From Actinomycetospora straminea (GTDB lineage Bacteria; Actinomycetota; Actinomycetes; Mycobacteriales; Pseudonocardiaceae), in contig NZ_JAQZAN010000002.1 in NCBI RefSeq assembly GCF_028737255.1, positions 186,001 through 250,000 on the forward strand: 64,000 bases of DNA, in the 5' to 3' direction. The notes under the pieces were generated by a model. The model was given only the letters and a program-made list of their open reading frames with translations. It made no database searches and was not told the origin of the DNA. Below, one piece after another: positions 15,851-26,625 of this stretch. Each line of letters opens with the position of its first letter. The stretch's first letter is position 1. The position numbers and the translations under genes are program-made.

Positions 15851-16453
15851 TCACGGCACCCCGGCGACCAGGAGCACCGCCGTCGTCACCCCCGCCCCCA
15901 CGACCACCCCTGCGACGACCTGCGCGGCCGTGTGCGCGCGGAGCACCAGGCGCGCCCAGCCCACCACCGGCACGGCGAGCCACGACACCGCCCACCACCC
16001 GCCGCCGAGCAGCGTGAGCACCGCGGCCGCGGCGGCGACGACGGCCGTGTGGAAGCTGACCTTCCAGACCAGCGTGATGGCCGTGGCGACGACGACCGTC
16101 ACCAGCACCGCGACCTGCAGCGCCGCGATCGCCCGGGGCGCGCCCGCCACGAACAGCACCACCACGCCCGTCGCCACCGAGAGCGCCGCCAGCCCCAGCG
16201 GGACCGCGCGCTGCTCGCGCTCGCGCAGGTGGTGGTCGGTGTAGCGCCCGGACCGCACGCCGCGGTCGACGACGACCGCCGGGATCGCGACGGTGAACAC
16301 CATGCCGACCAGCGACCAGGCGATCCCCACGACGCCGGCGGCCAGCGCCCCGACCACGGGGTAGAGGACGGCGAGCAGGAGCGTCGGGGACGTCGCCGTC
16401 GTGACGGCCGCGGCGACGCGGCGGGCGGGCGTCGTCACCTCGGCGGCCGTCAC
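15851..16453 (-). CDS. PAP2-like membrane phosphatase family protein
   Basis: A 200-residue protein with about six membrane helices. Remnants of the PAP2 phosphatase motifs are visible: a KxxxR-like segment (DHHLREREQRAVP), a central KVSFHTAV where the family has PSGH, and ARLVLRAHTAAQVVAGVVVG resembling SRxxxxxHxxxDVxxG. The catalytic residues are only partly conserved, so it may act on isoprenoid phosphates, as actinobacterial PAP2-like proteins do, or be inactive. It starts 38 bases from, and divergent to, the Nudix gene. Confidence 0.65.
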   Translation of the reverse strand: MTAAEVTTPARRVAAAVTTATSPTLLLAVLYPVVGALAAGVVGIAWSLVGMVFTVAIPAVVVDRGVRSGRYTDHHLREREQRAVPLGLAALSVATGVVVLFVAGAPRAIAALQVAVLVTVVVATAITLVWKVSFHTAVVAAAAAVLTLLGGGWWAVSWLAVPVVGWARLVLRAHTAAQVVAGVVVGAGVTTAVLLVAGVP

Positions 16454-16491
16454 GCGCCGTAGCCTAGGTGCCGGGACCGAGGGGAGGACGC

Positions 16492-16878
16492 GTGAGTCGG
16501 CAGGTGCACCTCGTGCTGGCCGTGGTGACGGCGCCCCCGGGCCGCCTCCTGCTCGTCCACCGGCCCGGGGAGGTCCCGCCGGCGGTGCTGCCCGGCGGGC
16601 GCCCCCAGGACAAGGAGTCGCCCGGAGCGACCGCGGCCCGCGGCTGCCTCGAGGAGACCGGCGTGGAGGTCCGCGCCGGGCGCCAGCTCGGGCGCTTCAA
16701 CCACGACGGCATCGTCACCATCTACGTCGCCGCGAGCCCGGTGCACCCCGTCGACCCCGAGGGGATCCCGGAGAGCGTCCGCGCCGCCTGGTACCTCCAC
16801 GACCAGGTCGACATGGTGCTCCCCGACCTGTGGGCGCCCGTGCGCGCCCACCTGGACAAGACGATCCGGCGACGCTAG
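16492..16878 (+). CDS. Nudix hydrolase
   Basis: A 128-residue Nudix-fold pyrophosphohydrolase. The Nudix box starts at GGRPQDKE, continues with SPGATAARG and ends LEETGVE; the usual Arg-Glu is Arg-Gly but the EExG metal-binding end is intact. The GTG start at 16492 has GGGGAGG seven bases upstream. The last base pairs CTAG (16875-16878) contain the stop codons of both this gene and RNase J on the other strand. The substrate cannot be told. Confidence 0.8.
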   Translation: MSRQVHLVLAVVTAPPGRLLLVHRPGEVPPAVLPGGRPQDKESPGATAARGCLEETGVEVRAGRQLGRFNHDGIVTIYVAASPVHPVDPEGIPESVRAAWYLHDQVDMVLPDLWAPVRAHLDKTIRRR

Positions 16879-18689
16879 ACGGGCAGCACCGTCGGGACGA
16901 TCATCGGCCGGCGCCGGTAGGTCTCGCCCACCCAGCGCCCGACGACGCGGCGCACCGCCTGGGCGATGCGGTGGGTGTCGGTGATGCCCTCGGCCTCGGT
17001 GCGCGAGAGCTCCATCTCGACCAGCGAGACGACGTCCTCGAGCGCCTTGGGATCGTCGGAGAACCCGCGTCCGGAGATGCGCGGCGGGGCGACCGCCCGC
17101 CCGGTCGCGGCCTCGACGGCGACGGTGATCGCGATGAAGCCGCCCTCGCCGAGCACCAGCCGGTCCGACAGCGTCGACTCGCCGACGTCGCCGACCTGGT
17201 TGCCGTCGACGTAGACGTGGCCGACCTCGACCCGCCCGCTGATCGCCGCGCGCCCGTCGACGAGGTCGACGACGACGCCGTCCTCGGCGATGACGACGTT
17301 CTCGACGCCGGTGCGGCGCGCGATCTCGGCGTTGGCGCGCAGGTGGCGCCACTCGCCGTGGACCGGCATGACGTTGCGCGGGCGCAGGGCGTTGTAGAGG
17401 AACAGCAGCTCGCCGGCCGACGCGTGCCCGGACACGTGGACGCGGGCGACGCCGGAGTGCACGACCTCGGCCCCGAGGCGGGTCAGGCCGTTGATGACGG
17501 CGAACACCGCGGTCTCGTTGCCGGGGATGAGGCTCGAGAGCAGGACGACCGTGTCGCCGGGCATGATCGTGATCTGGCGGTGGTCGCCGCGCGCCATCCG
17601 GCCGAGCGCCGAGAGCGGCTCGCCCTGCGAGCCCGTCGAGACCAGCACGACGTCCTTCTCGGGCATCGCCAGCGCGACGTCGAGGTCGACGAGCAGCCCC
17701 TCGGGCACGCGCAGCAGGCCGAGGTCGCTGGCGATGCCCATGTTGCGGACCATCGAGCGCCCGGTGAAGCAGACCTTCCGTCCGTGCTGGGTGGCGGAGT
17801 CGAGGATCTGCTGGACGCGGTGCACGTGGCTCGCGAAGCAGGCGACGATGAGTCGGCTCGGTGCCTTCCGGAACACGTCGTCGATCACCGGGGCGATGTC
17901 GCGCTCCGGGGTGACGAAGCCGGGGACCTCGGCGTTGGTCGAGTCGACGAGCAGCAGGTCGACGCCCTCGTCGCCGAGGCGGGAGAAGCCGGCGAGGTCG
18001 GTGAGCCGCCCGTCGAGGGGCAGCTGGTCGAGCTTGATGTCGCCGGTGTGCAGCACCGTGCCGCCCGGCGTGCGGACGGCGACGGCCAGCGCGTCGGGGA
18101 TCGAGTGGTTGACCGCGAAGAACTCGCAGTCGAACGTCCCGTGGTGGTTGCGCTCGCCCTCGCGGACCTCGAGCAGGTGCGGGGTGAGCTGGTGCTCCCG
18201 GCACTTGGCCGCGACCAGCGCGAGCGTGAAGCGCGACCCGACGACGAGCAGGTCGGGGCGCTGGCGCAGCAGGAACGGCACGGCGCCGATGTGGTCCTCG
18301 TGCCCGTGGGTGAGCACCAGCGCGTCGACGTCGTCGAGGCGGTCCTCCACGGCCCGGAAGTCGGGCAGGATCAGGTCGACGCCGGGCGAGTCCTCGGACG
18401 GGAAGAGCACGCCGCAGTCGACGATCAGCAGGCGGCCGTCGTACTCGAGCACGGTCATGTTGCGCCCGATCTCGCCGATGCCCCCGAGGGCGACGACGCG
18501 CAGAGCGCCGTCCGGGGTCGGCGGCGGGGCGCCCTCGGAGCCCGGGACCGACTGGGTCGGCACGCCGGATCCCCGCGCGCAGTCGTGGCTCGCGGGGTCG
18601 TGCTGCTGGTTCTGCCGGCCCTGCTGGGCCTGCTGGTTCTGCTGGCCCTGCTGGTTCGGCTCGGGCCGGCGGGCGGTGGAACGGCTCAT
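16875..18689 (-). CDS. rnj: Ribonuclease J
   Basis: A 604-residue metallo-beta-lactamase ribonuclease with 5' exonuclease and endonuclease activity in mRNA turnover and rRNA maturation. The metal site HGHEDH is at 128-133 (LVLTHGHEDHIG), followed by beta-CASP motifs such as STNAEVPG, GRSMVRNM and PVHGEWRHLRAN. The first 60 residues are a Gln/Asn-rich extension (repeats of QQNQQ) before the conserved core GALRVVALGGIGEIGRNM. The ATG at 18689 has GGGGAG upstream. In mycobacteria dapA sits between RNase J and thyX; here that gene is missing and a different gene stands in its place. Confidence 0.95.
   Translation of the reverse strand: MSRSTARRPEPNQQGQQNQQAQQGRQNQQHDPASHDCARGSGVPTQSVPGSEGAPPPTPDGALRVVALGGIGEIGRNMTVLEYDGRLLIVDCGVLFPSEDSPGVDLILPDFRAVEDRLDDVDALVLTHGHEDHIGAVPFLLRQRPDLLVVGSRFTLALVAAKCREHQLTPHLLEVREGERNHHGTFDCEFFAVNHSIPDALAVAVRTPGGTVLHTGDIKLDQLPLDGRLTDLAGFSRLGDEGVDLLLVDSTNAEVPGFVTPERDIAPVIDDVFRKAPSRLIVACFASHVHRVQQILDSATQHGRKVCFTGRSMVRNMGIASDLGLLRVPEGLLVDLDVALAMPEKDVVLVSTGSQGEPLSALGRMARGDHRQITIMPGDTVVLLSSLIPGNETAVFAVINGLTRLGAEVVHSGVARVHVSGHASAGELLFLYNALRPRNVMPVHGEWRHLRANAEIARRTGVENVVIAEDGVVVDLVDGRAAISGRVEVGHVYVDGNQVGDVGESTLSDRLVLGEGGFIAITVAVEAATGRAVAPPRISGRGFSDDPKALEDVVSLVEMELSRTEAEGITDTHRIAQAVRRVVGRWVGETYRRRPMIVPTVLPV
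18600..18660 (-). repeat. CTGCTGG-type repeat coding the Gln-rich tail of RNase J
   Basis: Units of CTGCTGGTT and CTGCTGGCC repeat in the N-terminal coding region of RNase J and give a Gln/Asn-rich low-complexity stretch (residues 13-29). The length probably varies between strains. Confidence 0.6.
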
Positions 18690-18765
18690 CGGGCGCTCCC
18701 CGGGAGGGGACGCGGGAGACGGGCGGTGATCGGGTCCTCCTGGTACGGACGGGTGTGCGGGGCCC

Positions 18766-19398
18766 TCACAGGCCCCGGTCGAGGGCCATGACGGTGGCGA
18801 CGTCGGCGGGCTCACCCTCGGGGTGGACGACGCACTCGTCGCGGCCGGCCGCGTGCAGCAGCAGCTCGCCGGGCTCACCGGTCAGGATGACCGTGCGCGG
18901 CCCCGAGCGCACGGCGTGCTCCTCGCCGTCGGGGCGGCGCAGCGTCACGGCCACCGGGCTGGAGCGGTAGCTCAGGCGCCCGAGCAGGCCGACCATGCGC
19001 CACAGCTGGCGGTCGCGGGCCTCGTCCGGCGGGCGCGGCGACCAGCCGGCCTGGGCGCGGCGGACGTCCTCGTGGTGGACGAAGAACTCCTGGACGTCGA
19101 CGGCGCGCAGCGGCGGCAGCGCCAGCGGGCTCCAGAACGGCGGGCCGGAGCGCAGCGTGCCCACCAGCTCGCCGAAGTCGCCGCGCGCGATCGAGGCCTG
19201 CACGTGCTCGGTCCAGCTCGCGAGCGGCGGGATGAGGATGCCGGGCGCCGCGTCGGGGCGCCGCTCGCGGGTGATCAGGTGCGCGAGCAGGTCACGCGTG
19301 GTCCAGCCCCCGCACAGCGTGGGCTCGTCGGGGCCGAGCCGCAGGAACAGGTCGGCGAGATCGCGGCGCTCGGCGTCGGCGATCTGGGCGGCACTCAT
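18766..19398 (-). CDS. TIGR03085-type metal-binding protein (DinB/mycothiol-dependent fold)
   Basis: A 210-residue protein of the TIGR03085 actinobacterial family, related to maleylpyruvate isomerase N-terminal/DinB-like proteins. An N-terminal four-helix region (ADAERRDLADLFLRLGPDEPTLCGGWTTRDLLAHL) is followed by FFVHHEDVRRAQAGW. The conserved histidines suggest a metal site and perhaps mycothiol use, known for the wider superfamily. The ATG at 19398 has GGGAG upstream; an in-frame GTG at 19404 is possible. It lies between thyX and RNase J, where dapA is usual in related bacteria. Confidence 0.7.
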   Translation of the reverse strand: MSAAQIADAERRDLADLFLRLGPDEPTLCGGWTTRDLLAHLITRERRPDAAPGILIPPLASWTEHVQASIARGDFGELVGTLRSGPPFWSPLALPPLRAVDVQEFFVHHEDVRRAQAGWSPRPPDEARDRQLWRMVGLLGRLSYRSSPVAVTLRRPDGEEHAVRSGPRTVILTGEPGELLLHAAGRDECVVHPEGEPADVATVMALDRGL

Positions 19399-19432
19399 GG
19401 TCACTCCCTACCCGTTCCGTCGCCGGGCCGCT

Positions 19433-20185
19433 CTAGCCCTCGGCGACGAACGGGCTGCTCGCGACCTCGGAGCCGCTGGGCAGGCAGCGGATCTCGAAGT
19501 CGGCGAAGACGTTCGGCACCTCGGCCTGCAGCACCTTGAGGCAGGTGATCGCCAGGTCGCGGATCTCGACGTCGGCGTGCTCGCTCGCGCGCATCGCGAT
19601 GAAGTGGCGCCAGGCCCGGTAGTTCCCGGTGACGACGATGCGGGTCTCGGTGGCGTTGGGCAGCACCGCGCGCGCGGCCTGGCGGGCCTGCTTGCGGCGC
19701 AGCGTGCGGTTCGGCTCGTCGGCGAAGCGCTCCTCGAGGCCCACCAGGAGCTTCTCGTAGGCCTCGCGCGCGGCCTCGGCGGCCTCGAGGAACTGGCGGT
19801 GCAGCTCGGGGTCCTCGGCGATGACCTCCGGCTCGACCATCGCCGCGTCGGTCTCCGGGACGTAGCGCTGGGAGAGCTGCGAGTACGAGAAGTGCCGGTG
19901 GCGGATCAGCTCGTGGGTGAGGCTGCGCGACATCCCCGTGAGGTAGAAGCTCACCGTCCCGTGCTCGAGCACCGAGAGGTGGCCGACCTCGAGGATGTGC
20001 CGCAGGTAGCCCGCGTTCGTCGCCGTCGCCGGGTTCGGCTTGCTCCACGACTGGTAGCAGGCCCGCCCCGCGAACTCGGCGAGCGCCTGCCCGCCGTCGG
20101 CGTCGGTCTCCCACGGGACCCCGGGCGGCGCGAAGAACTCGGTCTTCGCGATCAGCGTGACCTCGGGCTGCACGGTCTCCGGCAC
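19433..20185 (-). CDS. thyX: Flavin-dependent thymidylate synthase ThyX
   Basis: A 250-residue flavin-dependent thymidylate synthase that makes dTMP from dUMP using methylene-tetrahydrofolate and NADPH. The ThyX motif RHRx7S is at R95-S105 ([11 protein letters not shown]). Long segments such as [16 protein letters not shown] and [19 protein letters not shown] match mycobacterial ThyX. The GTG at 20185 gives the same length as the Mycobacterium tuberculosis enzyme; no ribosome site is present, but TACCGT ends six bases before it, suggesting a leaderless message. The gene diverges from an RHH regulator whose operator lies in between. Confidence 0.95.
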   Translation of the reverse strand: MPETVQPEVTLIAKTEFFAPPGVPWETDADGGQALAEFAGRACYQSWSKPNPATATNAGYLRHILEVGHLSVLEHGTVSFYLTGMSRSLTHELIRHRHFSYSQLSQRYVPETDAAMVEPEVIAEDPELHRQFLEAAEAAREAYEKLLVGLEERFADEPNRTLRRKQARQAARAVLPNATETRIVVTGNYRAWRHFIAMRASEHADVEIRDLAITCLKVLQAEVPNVFADFEIRCLPSGSEVASSPFVAEG

Positions 20186-20191
20186 GGGCCC

Positions 20192-20197
20192 ACGGTA
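20192..20197 (-). promoter_or_regulatory. -10 box of thyX (leaderless start)
   Basis: On the minus strand TACCGT (TAnnnT) ends six bases before the thyX GTG at 20185, placing the transcript start at or beside the start codon. The same hexamer with the same spacing stands before sdhC. Confidence 0.4.
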
Positions 20198-20250
20198 CAA
20201 GTCGCCCCCGACGGTGCTCGCCGCCCTCGCCGGTGTTCGCCGACAGCATG

Positions 20251-20314
20251 GTGACACCACGGTGGTGGCGATCAGGAGGTCGTGGTGTCACAATGGTGTC
20301 ATGGACCTGACACC
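20251..20314. promoter_or_regulatory. Operator of repeated TGACACCA sites with overlapping promoter
   Basis: An 11-bp perfect inverted repeat GTGACACCACG (20251-20261) and CGTGGTGTCAC (20281-20291) has a 19-base spacer. Two more half-sites follow, TGGTGTCA at 20294-20301 and TGACACC at 20308-20314, themselves an inverted pair around the start codon. The hexamer CACAAT (20289-20294) is seven bases from the ATG at 20301, as for a leaderless -10 box. The following gene encodes an RHH protein, the class of repressor that binds such repeated half-sites, so autorepression is likely; thyX may share the control. Confidence 0.65.
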
Positions 20315-21170
20315 GTACGTCGCCTCCCTCCGCGACGACCTCGCCGCGGCCGCCGCGGTCGGCGACGACGCCACGACCCGGGCGGGCTCCTCGCTCGCCG
20401 CCGCCCTCGAGCCCGCCGTCCGCCTGGCGCTCATGGACGCCCTGTCCGACCTCGCCGGCGAGGTCTCGGAGAAGCTCGGCGACCGCACCGTCTCGCTGCG
20501 CCTCTCCGGCCGCCAGGTCGAGGTCGTCGTCGACCGCGACGCCTCGGACCAGGACGGCTTCTTCGCCGGCCCCTCGTCGTCGCCCTTCGCGGGCACGCCC
20601 GGCGGTGGCCCCGGCGGCCCGGGTCGCCACACCCCGCCGCCCCCGCCCGGCCCCGGCTTCGGGGGCGCCGGCTTCGGCGGCCCCGGCGGCCCGGACGTCG
20701 GCGACATCTCGCGGATGACGCTGCGCCTGGTCGACCAGATCAAGGGCCAGGCCGAGAAGGCCGCCGCCGCGCAGGGGATGTCGCTGAACTCCTGGATCGG
20801 TCAGGCCGTGCAGGGCGCCCTCAAGGGCCAGTACGGCGGCCGCGGCGGGCCGTTCGGCCGGTGGGACGCGGGCTGGGACAGCGGGCGGTCGTCCGGTGAC
20901 GAGAGCGGCCGCGACCAGAGCTGGGACGAGAACTGGCGCAAGGGCTGGGAGCAGGGCCGGCCCGGGGACACCGGGTCGACCGGCTCGACCGGGTCGACCG
21001 GGTCGACCGGGTCGACCGGGAGCGACGCTCCCCCGACCCCGCCCACTCCGCCGTCCTCGCCCACGGGGCCCGCGGGGCCCACGGGCGACACCGGGCCGAC
21101 CGGCTCGACCAGCGGCACCGACCGTCGCGACGACGGCGGCGACGACGTGTCCGGGTGGGTGCGGGGATGA
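20301..21170 (+). CDS. HicB-like ribbon-helix-helix regulator with low-complexity tail
   Basis: A 289-residue protein with three parts. Residues 1-90 ([18 protein letters not shown]...[16 protein letters not shown]) form an alpha/beta region. A Gly/Pro linker leads to an Arc/HicB-type RHH DNA-binding unit ([36 protein letters not shown]). The tail is Gly/Ser/Thr/Pro-rich with GST and GPTG repeats. No HicA toxin is adjacent, so this is more likely a transcription regulator than a toxin-antitoxin partner. The ATG lies inside the operator, and the stop overlaps the next gene's ATG (ATGA). It would bind the TGACACCA sites in front of it. Confidence 0.75.
   Translation: MDLTPYVASLRDDLAAAAAVGDDATTRAGSSLAAALEPAVRLALMDALSDLAGEVSEKLGDRTVSLRLSGRQVEVVVDRDASDQDGFFAGPSSSPFAGTPGGGPGGPGRHTPPPPPGPGFGGAGFGGPGGPDVGDISRMTLRLVDQIKGQAEKAAAAQGMSLNSWIGQAVQGALKGQYGGRGGPFGRWDAGWDSGRSSGDESGRDQSWDENWRKGWEQGRPGDTGSTGSTGSTGSTGSTGSDAPPTPPTPPSSPTGPAGPTGDTGPTGSTSGTDRRDDGGDDVSGWVRG
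20973..21020 (+). repeat. Five 9-bp tandem repeats in the RHH regulator gene
   Basis: GGGTCGACC occurs four times and GGCTCGACC once, in frame, coding Gly-Ser-Thr triplets in the protein tail. It is an in-frame microsatellite that can vary without disrupting the frame. Confidence 0.85.
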
Positions 21171-22120
21171 GCGCCCCGGCGCGCGAGGTCACCGGCGCCG
21201 GCACCGAGCCGGTGACCCTGGACGTCGCGCTCGACGCCGGCACCGTCCGCGTGCACCTGGACCCCCAGCCGGCCGGCGAGGACACCGTGCGGCTGCGGGT
21301 CGAGGCCGACCCCGACGCCCCGCCCGGCTGGATGCGGGGGCTCTCGGGCCTGCTCGGCTTCCTCGGCGTCGACCGCTCGCCGACCACCCCGGAGGAGCGC
21401 GCCGCGGCCGCCGTCGCCGCCACCACGCTCGACTGGGACGCCGGCGCCCGCCGCCTCGTCGTCCGCGGCCCGCAGGACTGGGCGCTGCGCGGTGTCCCGC
21501 TCGCGGTCACCGTGCGGGCGCCGCGCGACTCGGGCCTGCGCCTGCGCGCCGGCGCCGCGCGGGTCGTGGTCGAGGGCCGCGCCGACGAGGTGTCGGTGCA
21601 CGGGACGGGCGAGGTCCGCCTCGACGAGGTCGCCGGGCGGGTCGACCTGCGCTGCGGCGCCGGCGAGGTGCGCATCGCCCGCCTCGCCGGGCCCCTGCGC
21701 ATGACCGGCGGCGCGGGCGGCGTGCGGATCGAGCACGTCCTCGCGCCCGCCGAGATCACCACCGGCGCCGGGCGCGTCCGGCTCGGCGACGTGCACGCCG
21801 ACGTCGCGGTCCGGGCCGCGGCGGGTGACGTCCGGGTCGCCGACGCCCTGGCCGGTGACCTCGAGCTCGGCACCGGCGTGGGCTCGCTCTGGGTCGGCGT
21901 GCACCCGGGCGTCGACGCCCAGGTCGAGCTCCACGCCACGGTCGGGCGCGTGCGCAGCGACCTGCCGGTGCGGGACGAGCGGCCGGCGTCCGACACCGCG
22001 GACGCCGGTCGGAGCGACGCCCCGGCCGGCGCCCCGCTGCGGGTCCGCGCCCGCACCGGGGCCGGCGACGTCACCGTCGCCACCGCCCGCCCGCGGCCGG
22101 CGCTCACCGCGCCCTCCTGA
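21167..22120 (+). CDS. DUF4097-type beta-repeat protein
   Basis: A 317-residue protein of short, repeated beta-strand turns ([28 protein letters not shown], then [25 protein letters not shown]), as in DUF4097 putative adhesin proteins, forming a likely right-handed beta-helix. No signal peptide or membrane segment is visible. The ATG overlaps the stop of the RHH regulator, so the two are translated together and probably act together. This pairing recurs in actinobacteria as far as I know; its role is not established. Confidence 0.75.
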   Translation: MSAPAREVTGAGTEPVTLDVALDAGTVRVHLDPQPAGEDTVRLRVEADPDAPPGWMRGLSGLLGFLGVDRSPTTPEERAAAAVAATTLDWDAGARRLVVRGPQDWALRGVPLAVTVRAPRDSGLRLRAGAARVVVEGRADEVSVHGTGEVRLDEVAGRVDLRCGAGEVRIARLAGPLRMTGGAGGVRIEHVLAPAEITTGAGRVRLGDVHADVAVRAAAGDVRVADALAGDLELGTGVGSLWVGVHPGVDAQVELHATVGRVRSDLPVRDERPASDTADAGRSDAPAGAPLRVRARTGAGDVTVATARPRPALTAPS

Positions 22121-22149
22121 CGGCGCGGCCCGCTCAGATCACGACGTGC

Positions 22150-22905
22150 CTAGTCCGAGCGCGCCCCGGTGAGGGTGGCGCCGAGGACGTCGTGGTTGAG
22201 CTGCGCGATCGAGGCCAGCGGGATGCCCTTGGGGCACACCTCGTGGCAGGCGCCCACGTTGGTGCAGCCGCCGAAGTCCAGCTCGTCCTGCTTGGCGAGC
22301 ATGTTGATCGCGCGGGTCTGGCGCTCGGGCTGGCCCTGCGGGAGCAGCCCGAGGTGGGTGACCTTCGCGGCCGTGAACAGCATCGAGCTGCCGTTCGGGC
22401 AGGCCGCGACGCACGCGCCGCAGCCGATGCAGGTGGCGGCGTCGAACGCGTCGTCCGCCGACACCTTGTCCACCGGGATCGCGTGCGCCTCGGGCGCCGA
22501 GCCGGTGTTGACCGAGATGTAGCCGCCCGACTTGATGATCTCGTCGAACGCGCTGCGGTCGACCACCAGGTCCTTGACCACCGGGAAGGCCCGGGCCCGC
22601 CACGGCTCGATGTCGATCGTGTCGCCGTCGTCGAAGTGCCGCATGTGGAGCTGGCACGTCGTCGTGTACTGCTGCGGGCCGTGCGCGTTGCCGTTGATGA
22701 CCATGCCGCACGAGCCGCAGATGCCCTCGCGGCAGTCGTGGTCGAACGACACCGGGTCCTTGCCGTCGATGACGAGCTTCTCGTTGAGCACGTCGAGCAT
22801 CTCGAGGAACGACATGTCGGGCTCGACGTCGTCGAGCACGTAGGACTGCATCTTGCCCTTGGCCTCGGGCGAGGCCTGCCGCCAGATGCGCAGGGTGAGC
22901 TTCAC
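22150..22905 (-). CDS. sdhB: Succinate dehydrogenase iron-sulfur subunit
   Basis: A 251-residue iron-sulfur subunit of complex II (succinate to fumarate, electrons to menaquinone). 2Fe-2S ligands: C58, C63, C66 (CREGICGSC) and C84. The 4Fe-4S and 3Fe-4S ligands: C159, C162, C165 and C169 ([11 protein letters not shown]), then C214, C220 and C224. It lies 24 bases behind sdhA, in the order sdhC-sdhA-sdhB. This sdhCAB set with one cytochrome subunit is the menaquinone-type (b558-like) complex. Confidence 0.95.
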   Translation of the reverse strand: MKLTLRIWRQASPEAKGKMQSYVLDDVEPDMSFLEMLDVLNEKLVIDGKDPVSFDHDCREGICGSCGMVINGNAHGPQQYTTTCQLHMRHFDDGDTIDIEPWRARAFPVVKDLVVDRSAFDEIIKSGGYISVNTGSAPEAHAIPVDKVSADDAFDAATCIGCGACVAACPNGSSMLFTAAKVTHLGLLPQGQPERQTRAINMLAKQDELDFGGCTNVGACHEVCPKGIPLASIAQLNHDVLGATLTGARSD

Positions 22906-22929
22906 GTGGTGACTCCGTGGTCGGAGCAG

Positions 22930-24906
<1,977 letters not shown>

Positions 24907-24908
24907 GG

Positions 24909-25604
24909 TCACCTCACCAGACCGAACATCACGGACAGCGGGACGATCGCGAACCCGATCGTGATGGCCGCTGCCACGACGAAGGCAAAGGTCTTGAGCG
25001 CGTTCTGCTTCAGCGCGCTGTTCGCGCCGAAGGTCTGGATGGCCGACCAGAGGCCGTGCCGGATGTGGAACCCGAGGGCCACCACCGCGAGGACGTAGAA
25101 GAGGGCCACGTACCAGCGGTCGAAGCTCGCGACGAGCTTCATGTACGCGCTCTCGTCACCACCGAGAGGGTTCACCGTCCCCGTGGTCAGGTCGAGGATG
25201 TGCCAGACCAGGAACAGGAAGATGATCACCCCGCCCCACCGCATCGTCCGCGCGGCGTAGCTGCCCTCCCACCGCTGCCGGTGCTGGTACCCGACGGGAC
25301 GGGCGCGCTTCGCCTTGTACCAGAGCGAGAACGCGGCCCACATGTGCAGCACCAGGCTCGCCAGCAGGACCACGCGCAGGATCCACAGGACGCCCTCGTA
25401 CCCGAAGATCGCCTCGCCGATCTCGCGCAGGTGCTGCGCGTAGGCGTCGAACGACTCGATGCCGAAGAAGACCTTGAGGTTCCCGAGCATGTGGGCGATG
25501 ACGTAGAGCAGGAAGACGGCGCCGGTCGTGGCGATGACCGTCTTCTTGCCGACCGAGGTGCCCCACGTCCTCGAGACGATGTTGCGCTGCGGGGTGATGA
25601 CCAC
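24909..25604 (-). CDS. sdhC: Succinate dehydrogenase cytochrome b subunit (b558 family)
   Basis: A 231-residue membrane anchor with five predicted helices that holds haem and the quinone site of complex II. Conserved histidines lie in helices [25 protein letters not shown] and [16 protein letters not shown]. The GTG at 25604 ([25 protein letters not shown]) is chosen because TACCGT ends six bases before it, as for thyX, and it lacks a ribosome site. It diverges from a LysR-type gene across 76 bases, a common arrangement for a local regulator. Confidence 0.9.
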   Translation of the reverse strand: MVITPQRNIVSRTWGTSVGKKTVIATTGAVFLLYVIAHMLGNLKVFFGIESFDAYAQHLREIGEAIFGYEGVLWILRVVLLASLVLHMWAAFSLWYKAKRARPVGYQHRQRWEGSYAARTMRWGGVIIFLFLVWHILDLTTGTVNPLGGDESAYMKLVASFDRWYVALFYVLAVVALGFHIRHGLWSAIQTFGANSALKQNALKTFAFVVAAAITIGFAIVPLSVMFGLVR

Positions 25605-25610
25605 GTGAAG

Positions 25611-25663
25611 ACGGTAAGTCGCCACATGGGGAAGCGCTAATGCATGCAACACGGTCTTCCCAT
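25611..25663. promoter_or_regulatory. sdhCAB promoter with overlapping LysR-type inverted repeat
   Basis: For sdhC (minus strand) a TTAGCG (25640-25635) and TACCGT (25616-25611) pair, 18 bases apart, gives a transcript starting at the GTG. An imperfect inverted repeat, ATGGGGAAG (25626-25634) and CTTCCCAT (25656-25663), lies over the -35 region and between the divergent genes, where a LysR protein would bind. Confidence 0.4.
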
Positions 25664-25680
25664 AGCGTGGAGCTATGGCG

Positions 25681-26625
25681 ATGACCATCAAACAGCTCAG
25701 CTACTTCCTCGCTGTGGTGGACACCGGCCGATTCACGCAGGCAGCGGCGTTGTGCCGTGTCGCCCAGCCGACCCTCAGCAGGCAGATCCGCAGCCTGGAG
25801 GAGGACCTGGGCGAGACGTTGCTCACGCGCGGTCACGACAACGTCACACCCACGGCGGCCGGTGAGGCGCTCCTGCCCCTCGCCCGGCGCATCGTCGCCG
25901 ACTCCGAGACCGCGCGGATGGAGATCGCCGAGCTCGCCGGGCTGCGCCGGGGCCGGCTGCGGCTCGGGGCCACGCCCAGCCTGTGCGTCAGCGTCGTCGC
26001 CGACGTCCTCGAGGTGTTCCACGGGCGCTACCCCGGCATCAGCCTGCAGATCGCCGAGGGCGGCTCGCAGGACCTCGTCGCCGACCTGCAGCGCGGCCAG
26101 CTCGACCTCGCGCTCGTCATCGACCGCGGCGAGACGGTGGGCGACCTCGCGTTCACCCCGGTGCTGCGCGAGGAGCTGGTGGTCGTCGCCGCCCGGTCCT
26201 GGCCCCACCTCGGCGGGCACATCGGCATCGCCGAGCTCGCCGAGCACCCGCTGGTGATCAACCGCGAGGGCTACGAGCTGCGCGAGGTGACGCTCGCGGC
26301 CTGCGACGCCGCCGGCGTGACACCACGGATCGCCGTCGAGGGCGGCGAGATGGACGCCCTGCTGCGCATGGTGGAGCGCGGGCTGGGCGTGGCGATCGTG
26401 CCGAGCCTCGTGCTCGCCGGGCACCCGACCCTGCGCGCGACCCGCCTCGACGGCGGGGCGTGGAGCCACCGCACGATCTCGCTGGCGCACCGCACCGACG
26501 TCGCCCCCACCCGCGCGGCGCAGGCGTTCCGCGAGGACCTGCTGGCCGTGCTCGCCCGCACGTCCCGCACGGGCCACCTGCCCCCGGGCGTGCGCTACGT
26601 CCACCCCCCGGCCTTGACGGCCTGA
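25681..26625 (+). CDS. LysR-family transcriptional regulator
   Basis: A 314-residue LysR-type regulator. The N-terminal winged HTH (MTIKQLSYFLAVVDTGRFTQAAALCRVAQPTLSRQIRSLEEDLG) and the two-lobed effector domain (RGRLRLGATPSLCVSVVADVLEVFHGRYPGISLQIAEG) are complete. The ATG at 25681 has GGAG eight bases upstream and is preferred to the ATG at 25675. Divergence from sdhC suggests it controls succinate dehydrogenase or is autoregulated; the effector is unknown. Its 3' end overlaps the AlkZ-like gene by 31 bases. Confidence 0.88.
   Translation: MTIKQLSYFLAVVDTGRFTQAAALCRVAQPTLSRQIRSLEEDLGETLLTRGHDNVTPTAAGEALLPLARRIVADSETARMEIAELAGLRRGRLRLGATPSLCVSVVADVLEVFHGRYPGISLQIAEGGSQDLVADLQRGQLDLALVIDRGETVGDLAFTPVLREELVVVAARSWPHLGGHIGIAELAEHPLVINREGYELREVTLAACDAAGVTPRIAVEGGEMDALLRMVERGLGVAIVPSLVLAGHPTLRATRLDGGAWSHRTISLAHRTDVAPTRAAQAFREDLLAVLARTSRTGHLPPGVRYVHPPALTA

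Noticed and set aside
20301-21170. HicB-like protein as an antitoxin of a toxin-antitoxin system
   Set aside because: No HicA-size toxin gene lies beside it; the coupled neighbour is a DUF4097 protein. An RHH regulator is the safer reading.
26317-26328. A copy of the RHH operator half-site (GTGACACCACGG) inside the LysR gene
   Set aside because: It is a single half-site within coding sequence with no paired site, so chance is the simplest explanation.
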